A stretch of DNA of 64,000 bases from Bog-473 sp963756025 (GCA_963756025.1 CAVWMF010000001.1:62001-126000); one strand, 5' to 3'. Positions 26,103 through 37,606 are shown, counted from the stretch's first letter. The notes: generated by a model not told the origin, from the sequence alone. A program made the numbers and translations.

Positions 26103-27775
26103 CGCCACAGCGGCGTCGACCGCACTTCCCCCGCTGGCGCAGGAGTCGGAAGAGGAGGAGCACCGACGGATCGTGGTCGTGCTGGCCGCGCTCATGCTCG
26201 GCATGTTCCTAGCCGGGCTGGACCAGACGATCGTGTCCACCGCCTTGCCGACCATCGCCGGCGATCTGCACGGGCTCAACCACCTGTCGTGGGTCGTGAC
26301 GGCCTACCTCCTCGCCTCCACCATCTCCACCCCGCTGTGGGGCAAGCTCGGCGACCTCTACGGCCGGAAGAATCTCTTCCAGCTGGCGATCGTGATCTTC
26401 CTGATCGGCTCCATGCTCTCGGGCTTGTCGCAGAACATGATGGAGCTGATCGCATTCCGGGCCGTCCAGGGGGTCGGCGCCGGCGGCCTGCTGGTGGGCG
26501 CGCAAGCCATCATCGGTGACGTGGTGCCGGCCCGGCAGCGCGGGAAATACATGGGCTACTTCGGCGTGGTCTTCGGGCTGACGAGCGTCGCGGGACCTCT
26601 GGCCGGTGGCCTGTTCACCCAACATCTGTCGTGGCGTTGGATCTTCTACATCAACGTTCCCTTCGGCATTGTGGCCCTGTTCGCCATTGCCGCCGTGCTC
26701 CATCTGCCCCCCGTGCGGGTCCCGCACAAGATCGACTGGGCCGGTACCTCGCTGCTGGCGGCCGCGGTCACGGTGATCATCCTCATGACCACATGGGGCG
26801 GGACGCAGTACCGGTGGGGTTCGGCCACCATCATCGGTCTGGCCGTGCTCGGCGCCGTGTTGCTGCTCGCCTTCTGCGTCGTCGAAACGAGAGTGGCCGA
26901 ACCGATCATCCCGCTCGACCTGTTCCGTAACCGGACCTTCACTTCAGCGTCGGGCATCGGGTTCATCGTCGGCTTCGTCATGTTCGGGGCGATCATCTAT
27001 CTGCCCCTCTATCTCCAGATCGTCCACGGGGCCACTCCGACCGCTTCGGGCCTCGAAGTCCTCCCCATGGTGGGTGGCATGATGGTGACCTTCATCGTCA
27101 GCGGTCGCCTCATCACGCGTACGGGCCGTTACAAAGCCTTCCCCGTGGCCGGATCCGTCGTCCTGTCGGCCGGTCTCCTGTTGTTATCGCGTTTGGGGCC
27201 GCACACGACGCTCGGCATGGCTTCGGTCTACATGTTCATCGTCGGGCTGGGGATCGGCCTCATGATGCAGGTGATCGTCGTGGCGGTGCAGAATGCGGTG
27301 CCCTACTCCCGTCTCGGGGTGGCCACCTCGACCGCTTCGTTCTCCCGCAGCATCGGCGGTGCGTTCGGCGTCTCGGCGCTCGGGGCCGTGTTCTCCAGCC
27401 GCCTGCTGCACAACCTCTCCCAGCATGCGACCAAAGCGCAGTTGTCGCTGGTCAAGGGCGGCAGCATCGCGGCCAACCCGACGCAGATCAAGCCATCTCC
27501 CACCGGGACAGCGCGCCGTGTTCGTGGAGGCCTTCAGCCATGCGCTCCAGGCGGTCTTCCTCGTGGCGGTGCCCTTCACCGTGCTGGCCTTCGTGCTCAG
27601 CATGGTGATGAAGGAGATCCCCTTGCGCACGACGTCGCAGATCTCGCAAGCCGACCCCGGGACCGCAGAGAACGACCCGTCGGGCACCGACACTGCCGAC
27701 GCTGACCCTCCGGATATGGGGGGAGACGGCGTCCTGGGCGCCGTCAACCTCGTGGTGGGCGTGCCTGATCTCTGA
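26092..27775 (+). CDS. MFS multidrug exporter, DHA2 (14-helix) family (one frameshift)
   Basis: A proton-driven drug exporter of about 560 residues. Motif A-like GKLGDLYGRKNLF and DHA2 motifs LDQTIVSTALPTIAGDL and WRWIFYINVPFGI are present, with 14 predicted helices. The start GTG 26092 overlaps the marR end. The frame breaks after NPTQIK at about 27488-27493; one extra base there displaces the last helix, which continues in another frame as HLPPGQRAVFVEAFSHALQ and ends at 27775. With the break closed the protein is complete. A paralogue with its own fused MarR domain is at 47474. Confidence 0.88.
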
Positions 27776-27853
27776 CGTCCCGGAGGGGTCCTGCACAGCT
27801 CGGGAGATCGAGGGGCGTTCCCCATTGGCTGCGTAGATCGGCAAGAGTGATGT

Positions 27854-29410
27854 ATGGCCCCACGCCGCAACGTGCTGTTCATCACGGTCGATCAATGGCG
27901 CGGGGATTGTCTGTCCGCCCTCGGCCATCCGGTGCTCGAGACACCGGCATTGGACTCCCTGGCCCGCCGGGGCGTGCTGTTCGCCAACCACTGGGCCAAC
28001 GCCGCACCGTGCGGCCCTTCCCGCGCCTGCCTCTATACCGGCACCTACCAGCATCGCAATCGTGCCGTGCAGAACGGCACCCCTCTCGACTCGCGGTTCA
28101 CCAATGTCGCCCTTCTGGCCCGGGAGTTGGGCTACGACCCGGTCCTCTTCGGCCACACCGACACCGCAGCGGACCCGCGGACGGTGCCACCGGGTGATCC
28201 TCGGCTCTACACCTACGAAGGAGTCCTGCCCGGCTTTCGCTCCCTGTTGCACGACCCCTGGGAGGAAGGGAGCCCCGGTTGGGGGAAATGGCTGGCGGAC
28301 CAGGGCTTTGACGTGCCGAACACACCTCATAGCCTCTACGAGCCGATCGAGGGATTCCCCGGATCCGAGGACCACGGTGCCACCTGGGCGCCGGCCCGCT
28401 TCCCGCCCGAACTCTCCCAGACGAGGTACGTGAGCGGGGCCGTCACGGACTGGCTGGAATTGAACGGTGAGAAGCCGTTCTTCATCCATGCCTCGTTCAT
28501 CCGGCCCCACCCGCCCCGGCGCAACCCGATCGGCTACCACGACCTCTACGACGCCGAACAGATCGGGCCTTTCGCCGGGTGCAAGAGCCCGGAGGAGGAG
28601 GCGGCGATCCACCCCTTTGCCGGCATGGTGCTCGACGTTCCCAACGTGATGGCTCCGCGACGCGATAGGGACCGTCGGCAACTGCGGGCCACCTACTACG
28701 GAGCCCAGCGAGAGGTGGACGACGGCCTCGCGCCGATCTTCGACTCCCTGGTGGCGCACGGTCTGGCTGAATCGACCATGGTCATCGTGACGAGCGACCA
28801 CGGCGAAATGGGCGGCGACCACTGGCTCCTCGAGAAGCTCGGCTATTGGGACGAGAGCTACCACGTCCCCCTGATCGTGGTCGACCCCCGCCAGGCGGCC
28901 GATCAGAGTCGCGGGGCTGTCGTCGACTCGATCACCGAGTCCGTCGACGTGCTCCCCACCATCTGTGAGTTCATCGGCGCCGACGTGCCACTCCAGGCTG
29001 ACGGGTGGTCGTTGTCGCCCTTCACCTGCGGGCCCGGTGCCCCGGCGCATTGGCGGGATGCGGCGCATTTCGAATGGGACTTCTCGGATCCGTCCGGCCA
29101 GATGGTCGAACAGTTCCTGGACGTACCCATGAGCCACTGCTCGCTGGCGGTCTCGCGGAACGCGACGCGCAAGTACGTGCAGTTCGCCACCTCGGCCGAG
29201 ATCTTTCCACCCTTGCTGTTCGACCTCACGGAGGATCCCGAACAGGTCCACAACCAGTGCCTGGATCCGGGGAGCAAATGGAAGGACGCAGCCTGGGAGG
29301 GCGCCCAGGAACTGCTCCAATGGCGGATGCGGACGGCGGAGCGCACGCTGAGTGGCCATTTTCTCTCCCCCGAGACCGGGTTGGTCTCGTCCCGCGATAC
29401 CTGGCGCTGA
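27854..29410 (+). CDS. sulfatase / phosphonate monoester hydrolase family protein
   Basis: A 518-residue alkaline-phosphatase-superfamily hydrolase. The N-terminal metal ligand pair lies in LFITVDQWRGD; the formylglycine motif is APCGPSRACLYTG, where Cys is converted to formylglycine by a maturase; the C-terminal metal site is VTSDHGEMGGDHWLLEK. The TYQHRNRAVQNGTPLD segment after the motif resembles phosphonate monoester hydrolases more than classical arylsulfatases. No signal peptide is seen, so it is cytoplasmic. No maturase gene is nearby. Confidence 0.87.
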   Translation: MAPRRNVLFITVDQWRGDCLSALGHPVLETPALDSLARRGVLFANHWANAAPCGPSRACLYTGTYQHRNRAVQNGTPLDSRFTNVALLARELGYDPVLFGHTDTAADPRTVPPGDPRLYTYEGVLPGFRSLLHDPWEEGSPGWGKWLADQGFDVPNTPHSLYEPIEGFPGSEDHGATWAPARFPPELSQTRYVSGAVTDWLELNGEKPFFIHASFIRPHPPRRNPIGYHDLYDAEQIGPFAGCKSPEEEAAIHPFAGMVLDVPNVMAPRRDRDRRQLRATYYGAQREVDDGLAPIFDSLVAHGLAESTMVIVTSDHGEMGGDHWLLEKLGYWDESYHVPLIVVDPRQAADQSRGAVVDSITESVDVLPTICEFIGADVPLQADGWSLSPFTCGPGAPAHWRDAAHFEWDFSDPSGQMVEQFLDVPMSHCSLAVSRNATRKYVQFATSAEIFPPLLFDLTEDPEQVHNQCLDPGSKWKDAAWEGAQELLQWRMRTAERTLSGHFLSPETGLVSSRDTWR

Positions 29411-29439
29411 CCCACTCGTTGCGGCCGTGATCACCGTGG

Positions 29440-29445
29440 CATGCT
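29440..29445 (+). promoter_or_regulatory. -10-like box CATGCT before the SDR gene
   Basis: CATGCT ends 6 bases before GTG 29452, the same CANNNT-6-start layout as at 19456, 39279 and 53235. Confidence 0.4.
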
Positions 29446-29451
29446 GGGTGC

Positions 29452-30241
29452 GTGCGCGTCCTGGTCACCGGTGCCGGTCGTTCCATCGGTCGGGCGACCG
29501 CAGAGGTGCTGACCGAGCGCGGTCATGACGTGGTGGCCACCGCCCGCGATGTCGCGGTACTGCAGGACCTGAAGGTCGAACAGGTTCTCAGCCTCGACGT
29601 GCGGAGTGCGGAGTCGGTGGAGGCCGCGGTCGACGCAGCCGGACAGCTCGACGCCGTGGTCAACAACGCCGGGGTCACAGGTCGCGGTCCCTTGGAGGAC
29701 TTCCCGCTCGAGGACGTCATCCGGGTGCTCGATGTCAACACGCTCGGCCCCCTCCGCATGGCCCAGGCGGTCATCCCACGGTGGAGGGCGCGAGGGAGCG
29801 GCATCCTGGTCAACATCAGCTCGGTGCAGGGTCGCATCGGCACGCCCCTCGAGGGGGTCTACGCCGCATCGAAGCACGCTGCTGGAGGCGCTGTCCGAGA
29901 CGCTGCACTTCGAGCTGGGGCACTTCGGCATCCGGGTGGTCATCATCGAGCCCGGCTACATCGCACCCGGCATGCACCACACGGCCGATCACCGTGGGCC
30001 GGCGGTGTACGGAGCGCTGCACGAGCAGTGGGGCGGCACCGTCGAGACGCTCGTCGGCCCGGGGGGCAGGCCGGGTCCGGAGATCGTGGGGCAGGCCGTG
30101 GCCGACGCTCTCGAAGACCCCTCGACACCGTTGCGGGTCGAGGTCGGAAAGGACGCCGCCATGGTCCTGGCCCTCCGGCGCTCGCAAAGTGACGCGGAGC
30201 TGGAGGCCACCATGCGCCGGGCGCTCGGCCTCACGTGGTGA
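29452..30241 (+). CDS. short-chain dehydrogenase/reductase (one frameshift)
   Basis: An SDR of about 262 residues. The first frame gives the cofactor motif VTGAGRSIG, NNAGVTG, the catalytic Ser in NISSVQG and YAASKHA with Tyr and Lys. One extra base at about 29879-29885 then shifts the frame; it resumes as LEALSETLHFELGHFGIRVV and runs to 30241. The closed product is a complete SDR with an extended C-terminus. Substrate unknown. The PPOX gene follows after 16 bases with its own ribosome binding site, so the two form an operon. Confidence 0.82.
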
Positions 30242-30257
30242 GCGGGAAGGAGCAACT

Positions 30258-30695
30258 ATGCCGTATCACCTGATGACGGACGAGGAGGTGCATGCGTTCC
30301 TCACCGCGCTGCCGGCACGCACGGGCAAGCTGGCCACGGTGCGCCCGGACGGTCGACCGCACGTGGCTCCCGTCTGGTACGACGTCGACGACGACGGCGC
30401 ACTGTGCTTCAACACGGGCGAACGCACCGTCAAGGGCCGCAATCTTTTGCGCGACAGGCGGGCCGCCATGTGCATCGACGACGACCGGCCACCGTTCAGC
30501 TTCGTCATCGTGGAGGGGGGCGTCGAGATCATTCACGACCTGGCCCAGGTCCGGGAGTGGGCGGGGCGCATCGGCGGGCGGTACATGGGGGCGGAGTTGG
30601 CCGCCGTGTACGGCGAGCGCAACGGCGTGGAGGGTGAGCTCCTGATCCGCCTGCGGCCCGAATCGGTCCATTCGGCCGCCGACCTGGCCAACTGA
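30258..30695 (+). CDS. PPOX class F420-dependent/pyridoxamine 5'-phosphate oxidase-like protein
   Basis: A 145-residue split-beta-barrel flavin or F420-binding protein. The core ATVRPDGRPHVAPVWYDVDDDG and FNTGERTVKGRNLLRD is typical of the actinobacterial TIGR03618-like group, several of which use F420 or bind FMN or haem. ATG 30258 follows a strong GGAAGGAG; the frame is open upstream in the SDR gene only as a shadow. It probably serves as a reductase with the SDR in front, but the substrate cannot be read. Confidence 0.82.
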   Translation: MPYHLMTDEEVHAFLTALPARTGKLATVRPDGRPHVAPVWYDVDDDGALCFNTGERTVKGRNLLRDRRAAMCIDDDRPPFSFVIVEGGVEIIHDLAQVREWAGRIGGRYMGAELAAVYGERNGVEGELLIRLRPESVHSAADLAN

Positions 30696-30730
30696 GACAC
30701 GGCCAACGCAGACGCGGCCAACGCAGACGC
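30686..30730 (+). repeat. three tandem copies of a 15-bp unit across the PPOX stop codon
   Basis: The copies at 30686-30700, 30701-30715 and 30716-30730 share GGCCAAC; the last two are identical and the first differs at three positions, one of which creates the TGA stop. In the other copies that codon would be CGC. The repeat therefore extends from the gene end into the intergenic region between two convergent genes. Confidence 0.65.
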
Positions 30731-30758
30731 GGGCCTCTTCTGCCGAGGGGCCTGGTCC

Positions 30759-32331
30759 CTACGCCGGCAGGCCGACCATGGGCCGGCCCGTGCCCGCCGG
30801 AGCCGACCGCCGCGACGGGCGGCTCCGTCCGAACTGCCCCAACGGGATGATGATGACGGCGAAAATCGCCGCGAGGAGAATGAGGTCGGGCAGGAGGCCC
30901 GGCATGGACCGTGGTCAGGGCGAGGTTCTTGACCGATGAGATACCCACCAAGGCTTCGAAAGTGCTGATGGCGATGACGACGCGCCGGAGCGTGTGCGTG
31001 GCGGCCGGGGCGAGGACGATCACGCCCCACGTGGCGTACCAATTCCACAGGATCGGACCCAGCAGGGCCACGACGAGCAGGGTGAGGCCGAGGTTGCGCG
31101 GCACGTTGTGGTTGGACGAGTCGATGAGAAGCCAGATCCCGATGGCGGCGGCGAGCCCCAACCCGATCGCACTGACCACGGTGCGTGCGCCGAGGGCGGA
31201 GAAGTGCACGTCGACTACATGCGCGACGGCCGCGGCAGCCTTCGAGATCGCGTTGACCGGCGTGACGGCGGTGAAGGACTTGTCGGCGGATGTCGTGGTC
31301 CGGAGCCAGCCCCAGCCGTTGCCCGCTCCCCACGAAATCGACTCCATGGTCACCAGCGCGACCAGGCCCGCTCCGGCGGTGTGGAAGATCCGCCGCGCCA
31401 CGGACGCACCCGGCCCCGCCCAGGCCCAGCCCAGGAACGCGACACCGAGCAGGGCCGGTGATTTGACGCCGGCGGCGACCGCACACAGGACGACACCGGG
31501 AATGGTGCCCCACCGCATGGCGACGGCGAGTCCCGCCATGAGCAGACCGAGCATGAGGGCCTCGTTGTGGGCGCCCCCGATCAGCGTGGTCAGGACCAAC
31601 GGGCAGCCGACGCCGAGGACGACGGCCTGCGCCGGATCCCGCCGGAGGCGGCGGGCGATGGTGGGGGTCGCGGCGACGACCAACGCGAGGCCGGCGACCT
31701 CGAGGAGGCGCAACAGGAAGATATCGGGGAGGATCCTGTGACCCGATGCCTTGTCGAGTGCGCCATCGACGGCCAAGAACGTCGGTCCGTAGGGTGAGGG
31801 TGTGTTCGTCCACACCGAGTCGGGCAGTGTGCTGAACGGCGTGGAGCCGAGGACCCCCGTGCCGTAGACGTAGGGATCGATGTGGTGGCTGACCATCTCG
31901 CCCTGCCCGGCATAGCTGTAGACGTCACGACTGAAAAGCGGCGGGGCCAGGAGGAGCGGCAAGGCCCAGATGACCACCACGAAGACGACGTTCCTCACGC
32001 GTACGCCCTGGTGTGACGAGAGGTGTCGCAAGAGTCCGATCCATACGCGCACCGAAAGGATCATCCCGCCGTAGACGGCGACGATGGCGTAGATCGGCGG
32101 ATGTGCGAGGTCCGACCCGATCGAACCGAGGGGACCCCCGGGCATGCCGAAGAACCATGCGCCCGGCAGGTGGGTCTCGTAGGCCGAACCGCCGAGCAGT
32201 GCCCCCGCAACGATGGACAGCGTGGCGACGAACCCCAGGACGGCGGTGGCGGTCAGGCGCCGGGCGGCCCGTTCGACGCTCGACGTCGCCGTATCCCCGT
32301 TGGTCCTTCCGCCGGCCGTTCCCGTTCTCAT
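30759..32331 (-). CDS. MptB-like membrane mannosyltransferase (one frameshift)
   Basis: A multi-pass GT-C type glycosyltransferase of about 523 residues resembling the polyprenol-phosphate-mannose-dependent alpha-1,6-mannosyltransferases MptA/MptB. Landmarks are the acidic first loop PLFSRDVYSYAGQGEM, HIDPYVYG, TPSPYGPTFL and GGAHNEALMLG. At about 30896-30904 a ggccc/ggc run shifts the frame; the natural end continues as LLPDLILLAAIFAVIIIPLG to TAG at 30759, while the uncorrected frame runs on antisense to the PPOX gene. ATG 32331 is the chosen start. It probably elongates a lipomannan-like glycolipid outside the membrane. Confidence 0.8.
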
Positions 32332-32531
32332 GGCAACCCGGCCATCCTCAGTGGAATCCCAGTGTTGCGCAGAAGAATGCGCGCCGTCACGGGGGCGAAA
32401 TCTAGCTGTCGCCAAAACGGAAGATGCAGTAAGGGAACCCATTTTCTCCGCCGACCAGAAAGCCGGGGAAAGAGGCTCCACGATGTGCGGGTTCCAGATG
32501 AGGATGGCTTACAGGTGAAGATCGTCAATTC

Positions 32532-35271
32532 GTGAAGACAGCGCGTATGCACATCGGGCCTTTGTGGCCCTATGCGGTCCTCATCGGCATCCCGGCTGTG
32601 GCATTCATCCTTCCGGACATCTTGGGTGGCCACCTCTTGATGACGGGTGACAATCTGCAGCAGAACTACCCGCTCCACGTGCTGGTCGGTTCCATGTACC
32701 GCCATGGCGAACTGCCCTTTTGGAACCGGTACCTCTTCAGCGGTACGCCGCTCCTCGCCGGCTTCAACGCCGGGGCGTTCTATCCCCTGATCGGGCTCTT
32801 CGCGATTCTCCCCGACCGCATGGCGTGGATAGCCACCGAAGTCATCCTCTTCTCGCTCATCGCCATCGGGATGTATCTGTTCCTGCGTGCGCTGAAACTG
32901 TCGACGATCCCGTGTGTGCTGGCCGCCATCGCGTTCTCGTTCTCCGGTGTCGTCCTGAGCCAGGTCAACCATGTCGACATGAGCGAGGGATTCGCCTCAC
33001 TTCCGTTCATGTTGCTGGCGGTGGTGCACATCGTCCGGGACGGCCGCTGGCGCTGGTCCGTTCTCCTCGGTGTCGCCTTTGCGCTGGTGATCTTGGGAGG
33101 GGCGCCCGAAGCCATGCTCGACGAGGCGTTCTTGGTCATCGCGTACGCCGCCCTGTGCGCCGGGCTCGATCGCCCGAGCTGGCGGCGCGTGCTGACCCGG
33201 TGCGGTGGAGGCGCGGCGTTGGCGCTGGCCCTGGCCGCCGTGCAGTGGTTGCCGGGCATTGCCGCGATCTCGCAATTCCCAACGCTCGGCGCTCGGCGCC
33301 TCCTTCACGGGCTCGGGGAGCTTTGCACCCGCCAACGCACTGCTGTCGGTGGTGCCCTACTCTCTTCGGGGGCTACGGCCACCTCGGGGAGGCGAAGTTC
33401 TTCTCGCACTACAACCTGCCCGAGGTCGGCATCTACGTCGGGATCCTTCCGGTCATCGCGCTGCTCACGCTCTGGCATCCGCGGTGGCCGTCGCGCCTGG
33501 CCCGGCGCGAGCGGCGGACCTGGTACATCATCGCCCTCCTCGGGCTCCTCCTCGCGTTCGGGGCCAACACCCCCCTCGAGCATGTCTTCAACGAAATCCC
33601 GCTCTACGGCCGCCAGCGTTTGCAGAGCAGGAACATGATCGATGTCTCCGTCGCCGTCTGTGTCCTTTTCGCCGGCTGGCTCGACCGGTGCGAAGACCGC
33701 GACCGGGCCTTCCGGCGCTTCGACCGCTGGGCCGGGTTCATCCCCTTCTCGGTGGTGCTCGGCGTGATCACCTGGGCCGCCGTCGCGCCGCGGTCGTTGG
33801 TCACGTCACTGACCACGGCTTCCGGATCGGCCGCAGAGGTGCACACAGTGCGCGAAGCGAGTCTCATCGCGTTGGGGTTCTGCCTGCTGGCGGGCATCGT
33901 GACCTGGGCTCCGTTCCGACATGGGCCGGGGGCCATGGTTCGCCGTCGTGGCGGTCTTCATGGCGGTCGATCTCGGGTTGGTCGCGGGGACCGGCTCTCT
34001 CCTGACCGTTCCTTCGAATGCGTTGCTCGCCGGTACCACCGTTGTCGAGAACTATGTCGCCGGGCACATGCCGCCGGGCGGACGCTTCGCCTTCTACGAT
34101 CCGCAGGATTATTCCAGTGGACTCACCACGGCCGATACCGGCCGGCCGGACGCCAACGTCCTGGCGCGACTCCCGTCGATCGGTGGCTACGCCTCGATCG
34201 TCGACGGAAGTTACAACGCGGCCACGTTGACCCATGCCCAGGGCGAGCTCAACGTTCCGCGTCTCGCCTCGGGCGCGTTCGACCAGCTCGACCTCCAGGC
34301 CATCCTGACCACGCCCGAGTACTTCCTCGTACCCCTGACCGGCGCACCGACCACGCTGCAAGAGGTCAGTCAGTCGTCCGAGATGAAGGGTGAGGATCCC
34401 GTCCTGCCGCTGGGCGACCGGGCCGACTTCACCGACACTGGGTACCGCTTCTATCCCGCACCACGCGGCGAGATCGCCGCTGGGCAGTCGAGCAGATGGT
34501 TCTTCGGGGAATCGCTCGTGGCGTCGCGTGCGACCTTGTTGCTGGCTCGGGGCGCCACGTCGGCGTCGGTCAGGTTCGGTACGGTGACCTCACACGGGAC
34601 AACCAAGTGGGGAACTCCCGTTGCGGTGGCCCCGGGGGCGCGGAGTGTGACGAGTGGTCTGCCCGTCGGCGCGGCCGTCGGTCTGGTGGTCCAGGTGCTC
34701 TCGGGTCGACTTCCGCCGCACCAAGCGGACATCGTGGTCGGAACCAGAACCTACGAGCTTGATGGAGCGCTCTCCAGTGCCGTGCAGCCCGGTCCCTGGC
34801 ACCAGGAGGGCTCAATCGATCAGTACACCCTCTATGGGCGGACGCAGGCGCCGCGTCCCGTCTTTGCGGTCGCGGCGGGCCACGCCACGGCCTCCGCGGT
34901 CGACGTGCTGGCGCAGAGTGACAACACCGAGTCCCTACGCGTGCGTGCCCGCGGCCCGGCCGTCATCGTCCGCGACGTGGCATGGGACGGCGGCTGGCGG
35001 GCTACCGTCTCGACCAACGGCGGGCCCGAGGTGACCGTAGCCGGTGGACAAGCGGGGTCTGGTCCAGCAGGTCGCGGTCCCGGCCGGCGTCGATGTGGTC
35101 CACTTCTCGTATCAGCCCCGGCACTGGCTCGTGGCCAGCACGCTCAGCGCAGGAGCAGCGCTGCTCCTGCTGTTGCTCCTCATCGTGACCGCAGGCCGGC
35201 GATGGCCGAACCGCCGGGACCGCCGGGGTCTTCGGTCCGATCCGATCAGCAGAATGGATGGGCCAGCGTGA
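32532..35271 (+). CDS. YfhO-like membrane protein (four frameshifts)
   Basis: A large GT-C-like membrane protein of about 910 residues, resembling the YfhO family that in Firmicutes glycosylates lipoteichoic acid. Frame one (MHIGPLWPYAVLIGIPAV, the acidic loop MTGDNLQQNYPL, then several helices) runs to about 33290; short pieces FTGSGSFAPANALL and then YGHLGEAKFFSHYNLPEVG follow in two other frames; from about 33930 the extracytoplasmic domain (WFAVVAVFMAVDLGLVAG) continues to about 35040; the last frame ends with helix HWLVASTLSAGAALLLLLL at 35271. The four breaks are at about 33275-33300, 33360-33370, 33918-33945 and 35038-35044. Function inferred from family only. Confidence 0.72.
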
Positions 35272-36217
35272 GGAGGAATTCCCCTTCATCGGCCCCCCAC
35301 ATGTCGTCGACGACGAATCCCGCCGCGCCGAGCTCCTCCTCGACTCGTTCAGCGGTGAACTTGGCGCTTATCTCGGTGAGGATGTCCTCGCCCTGGGCAA
35401 AGCGGACGGAGATGCCGGCTTCGCGCAGCGCCACCTCGGAGGGCACTCGGGCCCGGAGGCGCATCTCGATCCATTGATCGGCTTCGTTCCACAACGCCAC
35501 GTGCGCGAACAGCTCCGGATCGAAGTTCCCACCAAGTTGTTCGTTGAGAACATGGAGGACGTTCTTGTTGAACTGTGCCGTCACGCCCGCAGCGTCGTCG
35601 TAGGCCGCCACCAGCCGTTTGCGGTCCTTCACGAGATCGGCGCCGAGGAGCAGCGAGTCGTCGCTCGACATGGTGCAGTTGAGATCGAAGAGAAAGCGCG
35701 CCCGTCGGGAGGGGTCGAGGTTGCCGATCGTGCCGCCCAAGAACGCCACCATGCGCCGCCCATCGGTGGGGATCGTCGCCAGATGCTCGCTGAAATCACC
35801 GATGACCAGATGGACGGCGAGGGGCGCGTACTCCCCCGAGAGGGTCGATGCCGCGTCGCGGAGGAACTCGTCGCTGATGTCGAAGGGCACGTAGGTGCTC
35901 AGGGTGCCCAAATTCCGGAGGGCGCTGAGGAGAACCCGGGTCTTCTCGCAGGACCCCGCGCCGAGCTCGACCAGGGTGTCGGCCTTGGAGATCTCGGCGA
36001 TGGTCGGCGCGTGCGTCTCCAACAGGTGCCGCTCGGCGCGCGTCGGGTAGTACTCGGGCAGCCGGGTGATCTCCTCGAAGAGCTGACTGCCGCGTTCGTC
36101 GTAGAACCAGACGGGCGGGATCGATTTTGGATCGCCCTCGAGACCGGCAATGGCGTCGGCCCGCATGCGCCGACGGACTTCGTCGGGAGTGACGTGGACA
36201 TCGATGGTGTAGGTCAT
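35246..36217 (-). CDS. egtD: L-histidine N-alpha-methyltransferase EgtD
   Basis: A 323-residue SAM-dependent enzyme that trimethylates histidine to hercynine, the first step of ergothioneine synthesis. The SAM site is LVELGAGSCEKTRVLL with PFDISDEFL, and the family motifs FYDERGSQLFEEITRLPEYYPTR (histidine site region) and FLGGTIGNLDP are clear. It lies 6 bases after the egtB stop, in one operon. Its last 26 bases overlap the convergent YfhO-like gene. Confidence 0.93.
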   Translation of the reverse strand: MTYTIDVHVTPDEVRRRMRADAIAGLEGDPKSIPPVWFYDERGSQLFEEITRLPEYYPTRAERHLLETHAPTIAEISKADTLVELGAGSCEKTRVLLSALRNLGTLSTYVPFDISDEFLRDAASTLSGEYAPLAVHLVIGDFSEHLATIPTDGRRMVAFLGGTIGNLDPSRRARFLFDLNCTMSSDDSLLLGADLVKDRKRLVAAYDDAAGVTAQFNKNVLHVLNEQLGGNFDPELFAHVALWNEADQWIEMRLRARVPSEVALREAGISVRFAQGEDILTEISAKFTAERVEEELGAAGFVVDDMWGADEGEFLLTLAHPFC

Positions 36218-36223
36218 GGCCGG

Positions 36224-37490
36224 TCAGGGATCCTGGGCCAGTCGCAGGCCGCTGAAGGCCCACCGAGCTCCTGGTGGGAAGAAATTGCGATAGGTGGCGC
36301 GGGTATGACCAGGGGGGGTGGCGCAGCAGCCCCCCCGCAGCACGTATTGGCTGACCATGAATTTTCCGTTGTACTCGCCGACCGCTCCCGGGGCCGCCCG
36401 GAATCCCGGATAGGCGGTGTATGCACTCGATGTCCATTCCCAGACATCGCCGAGGAGCGCGTTGTTGGAAAGGGCCGGGCGGGGATGTGGTGCCTCCAGA
36501 CCGAGGAAGTTCGTGCCCTCACCGGCGCCGTTGGCGATGGTCTCCCACTCCTCTTCGGTGGGCAGGCGCCTCCCGGTCCAGTGCGCGAAAGCGTCCGCTT
36601 CGTAGTAGCTCACATGGCAGACGGGCTCGTCGGGGTCGACGGGTCGCACGCCCGAGAGGGTGAACTGCAGCCACTGCGCGGGGTCGTCAGGGTGACGGAA
36701 CCAGTAGAGAGGGGCTTCCCAGCCATGGGTCATGACGACCGACCAACCGTCGGAGAGCCAGAACTCGGGTCGTCCGTAGCCGCCGTCCTCCATGAAGGAC
36801 AGCCACTCTCCGCAAGTGACGGGCCGGTCCGCCAGTGCGAAGGGTGCGAGATAGGTCTGGTGACGGGGAAACTCGTTGTCAAAGCCGAAGCCGTTCCCGG
36901 TGTGCCCGATGTCGGCCACCCCGCCGTCGTGCTCGATCCACCCGGCCTTGGGTGGCGCCGCGTCGCCGCCCCCCGATCGCGCACTCCGGCAGGTAGGTGG
37001 GGCGCATGGGATTACGCGAAAGGACGTGCTTGATATCCATGAGCAGCAGTTCCTGGTGCTGTTGCTCATGATGAAGGCCGAGGGTTATCAACTCGGGCAC
37101 GCCGCGTTCGAGCTCGTGCTCCAGCAGCGTCGCGACCGCCTCGTCGACGGATTCCCGGTAGCGGGTGACCTCGGCGATGCCGGGACGGGAGATGAGCCCG
37201 CGTTCGGCCCGGGGGTGGCGCTGGCCGAGGGCCTCGTAGTACGAGTTGAAGATGTAGGAGAACGCTTCGTCGTAGGGGCGGTAGCCGGGCAGGTTCGGCC
37301 CGAGCACGAAGGTCTCGAAAAACCATGTGACATGGGCCCGGTGCCATTTCGTCGGGCTGACGTCGGGCATGGACTGCACCGTCTGGTCTTCGGCGCTCAG
37401 GGGTGCGGCCAGCCGCTCTGTGGTGGCACGAACCGAGGAATAGGCCTCGGTGAGGTCGGATTGCCCGCCTGGTCCGCTGTTCTCGGACAT
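36224..37490 (-). CDS. egtB: ergothioneine biosynthesis protein EgtB (one frameshift)
   Basis: An iron-dependent sulfoxide synthase of about 420 residues that joins hercynine to a thiol (gamma-glutamylcysteine or cysteine). The N-terminal DinB-like domain carries the iron ligands in KWHRAHVTWFFE and HHEQQHQELLLMD. The frame breaks in the C6 run at 36969-36974; the C-terminal formylglycine-generating-enzyme-like domain follows (GWIEHDGGVADIGH, DRPVTCGEWLSFMEDGG, LRGGCCATPPGHTR, AFSGLRLAQDP). ATG 37490, after GGAGGG, fits the family better than an upstream ATG at 37559. egtA, egtC and egtE are not in the window. Confidence 0.9.
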
Positions 37491-37606
37491 CCAACCCTCC
37501 GTCGACCGCCTGGCCCAGTGCAAAGACAGCCCATCGCCCTGTGATTTCGCTGCGCTCACCCTACCCAGCTGTGCCCGGAAACAAGCGCGCCCCCGGGACC
37601 GGGTCC

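Noticed and set aside
30529..30758. C-terminal extension of the MptB-like protein over the PPOX gene
   Set aside because: The Pro/Arg-rich sequence appears only after the frame break; closing the break gives a hydrophobic end that stops at 30759.
32515..32535. Six-codon frame overlapping the YfhO-like start
   Set aside because: The stop-start overlap is present, but there is no TANNNT box at the right distance and the frame is too short to support alone.
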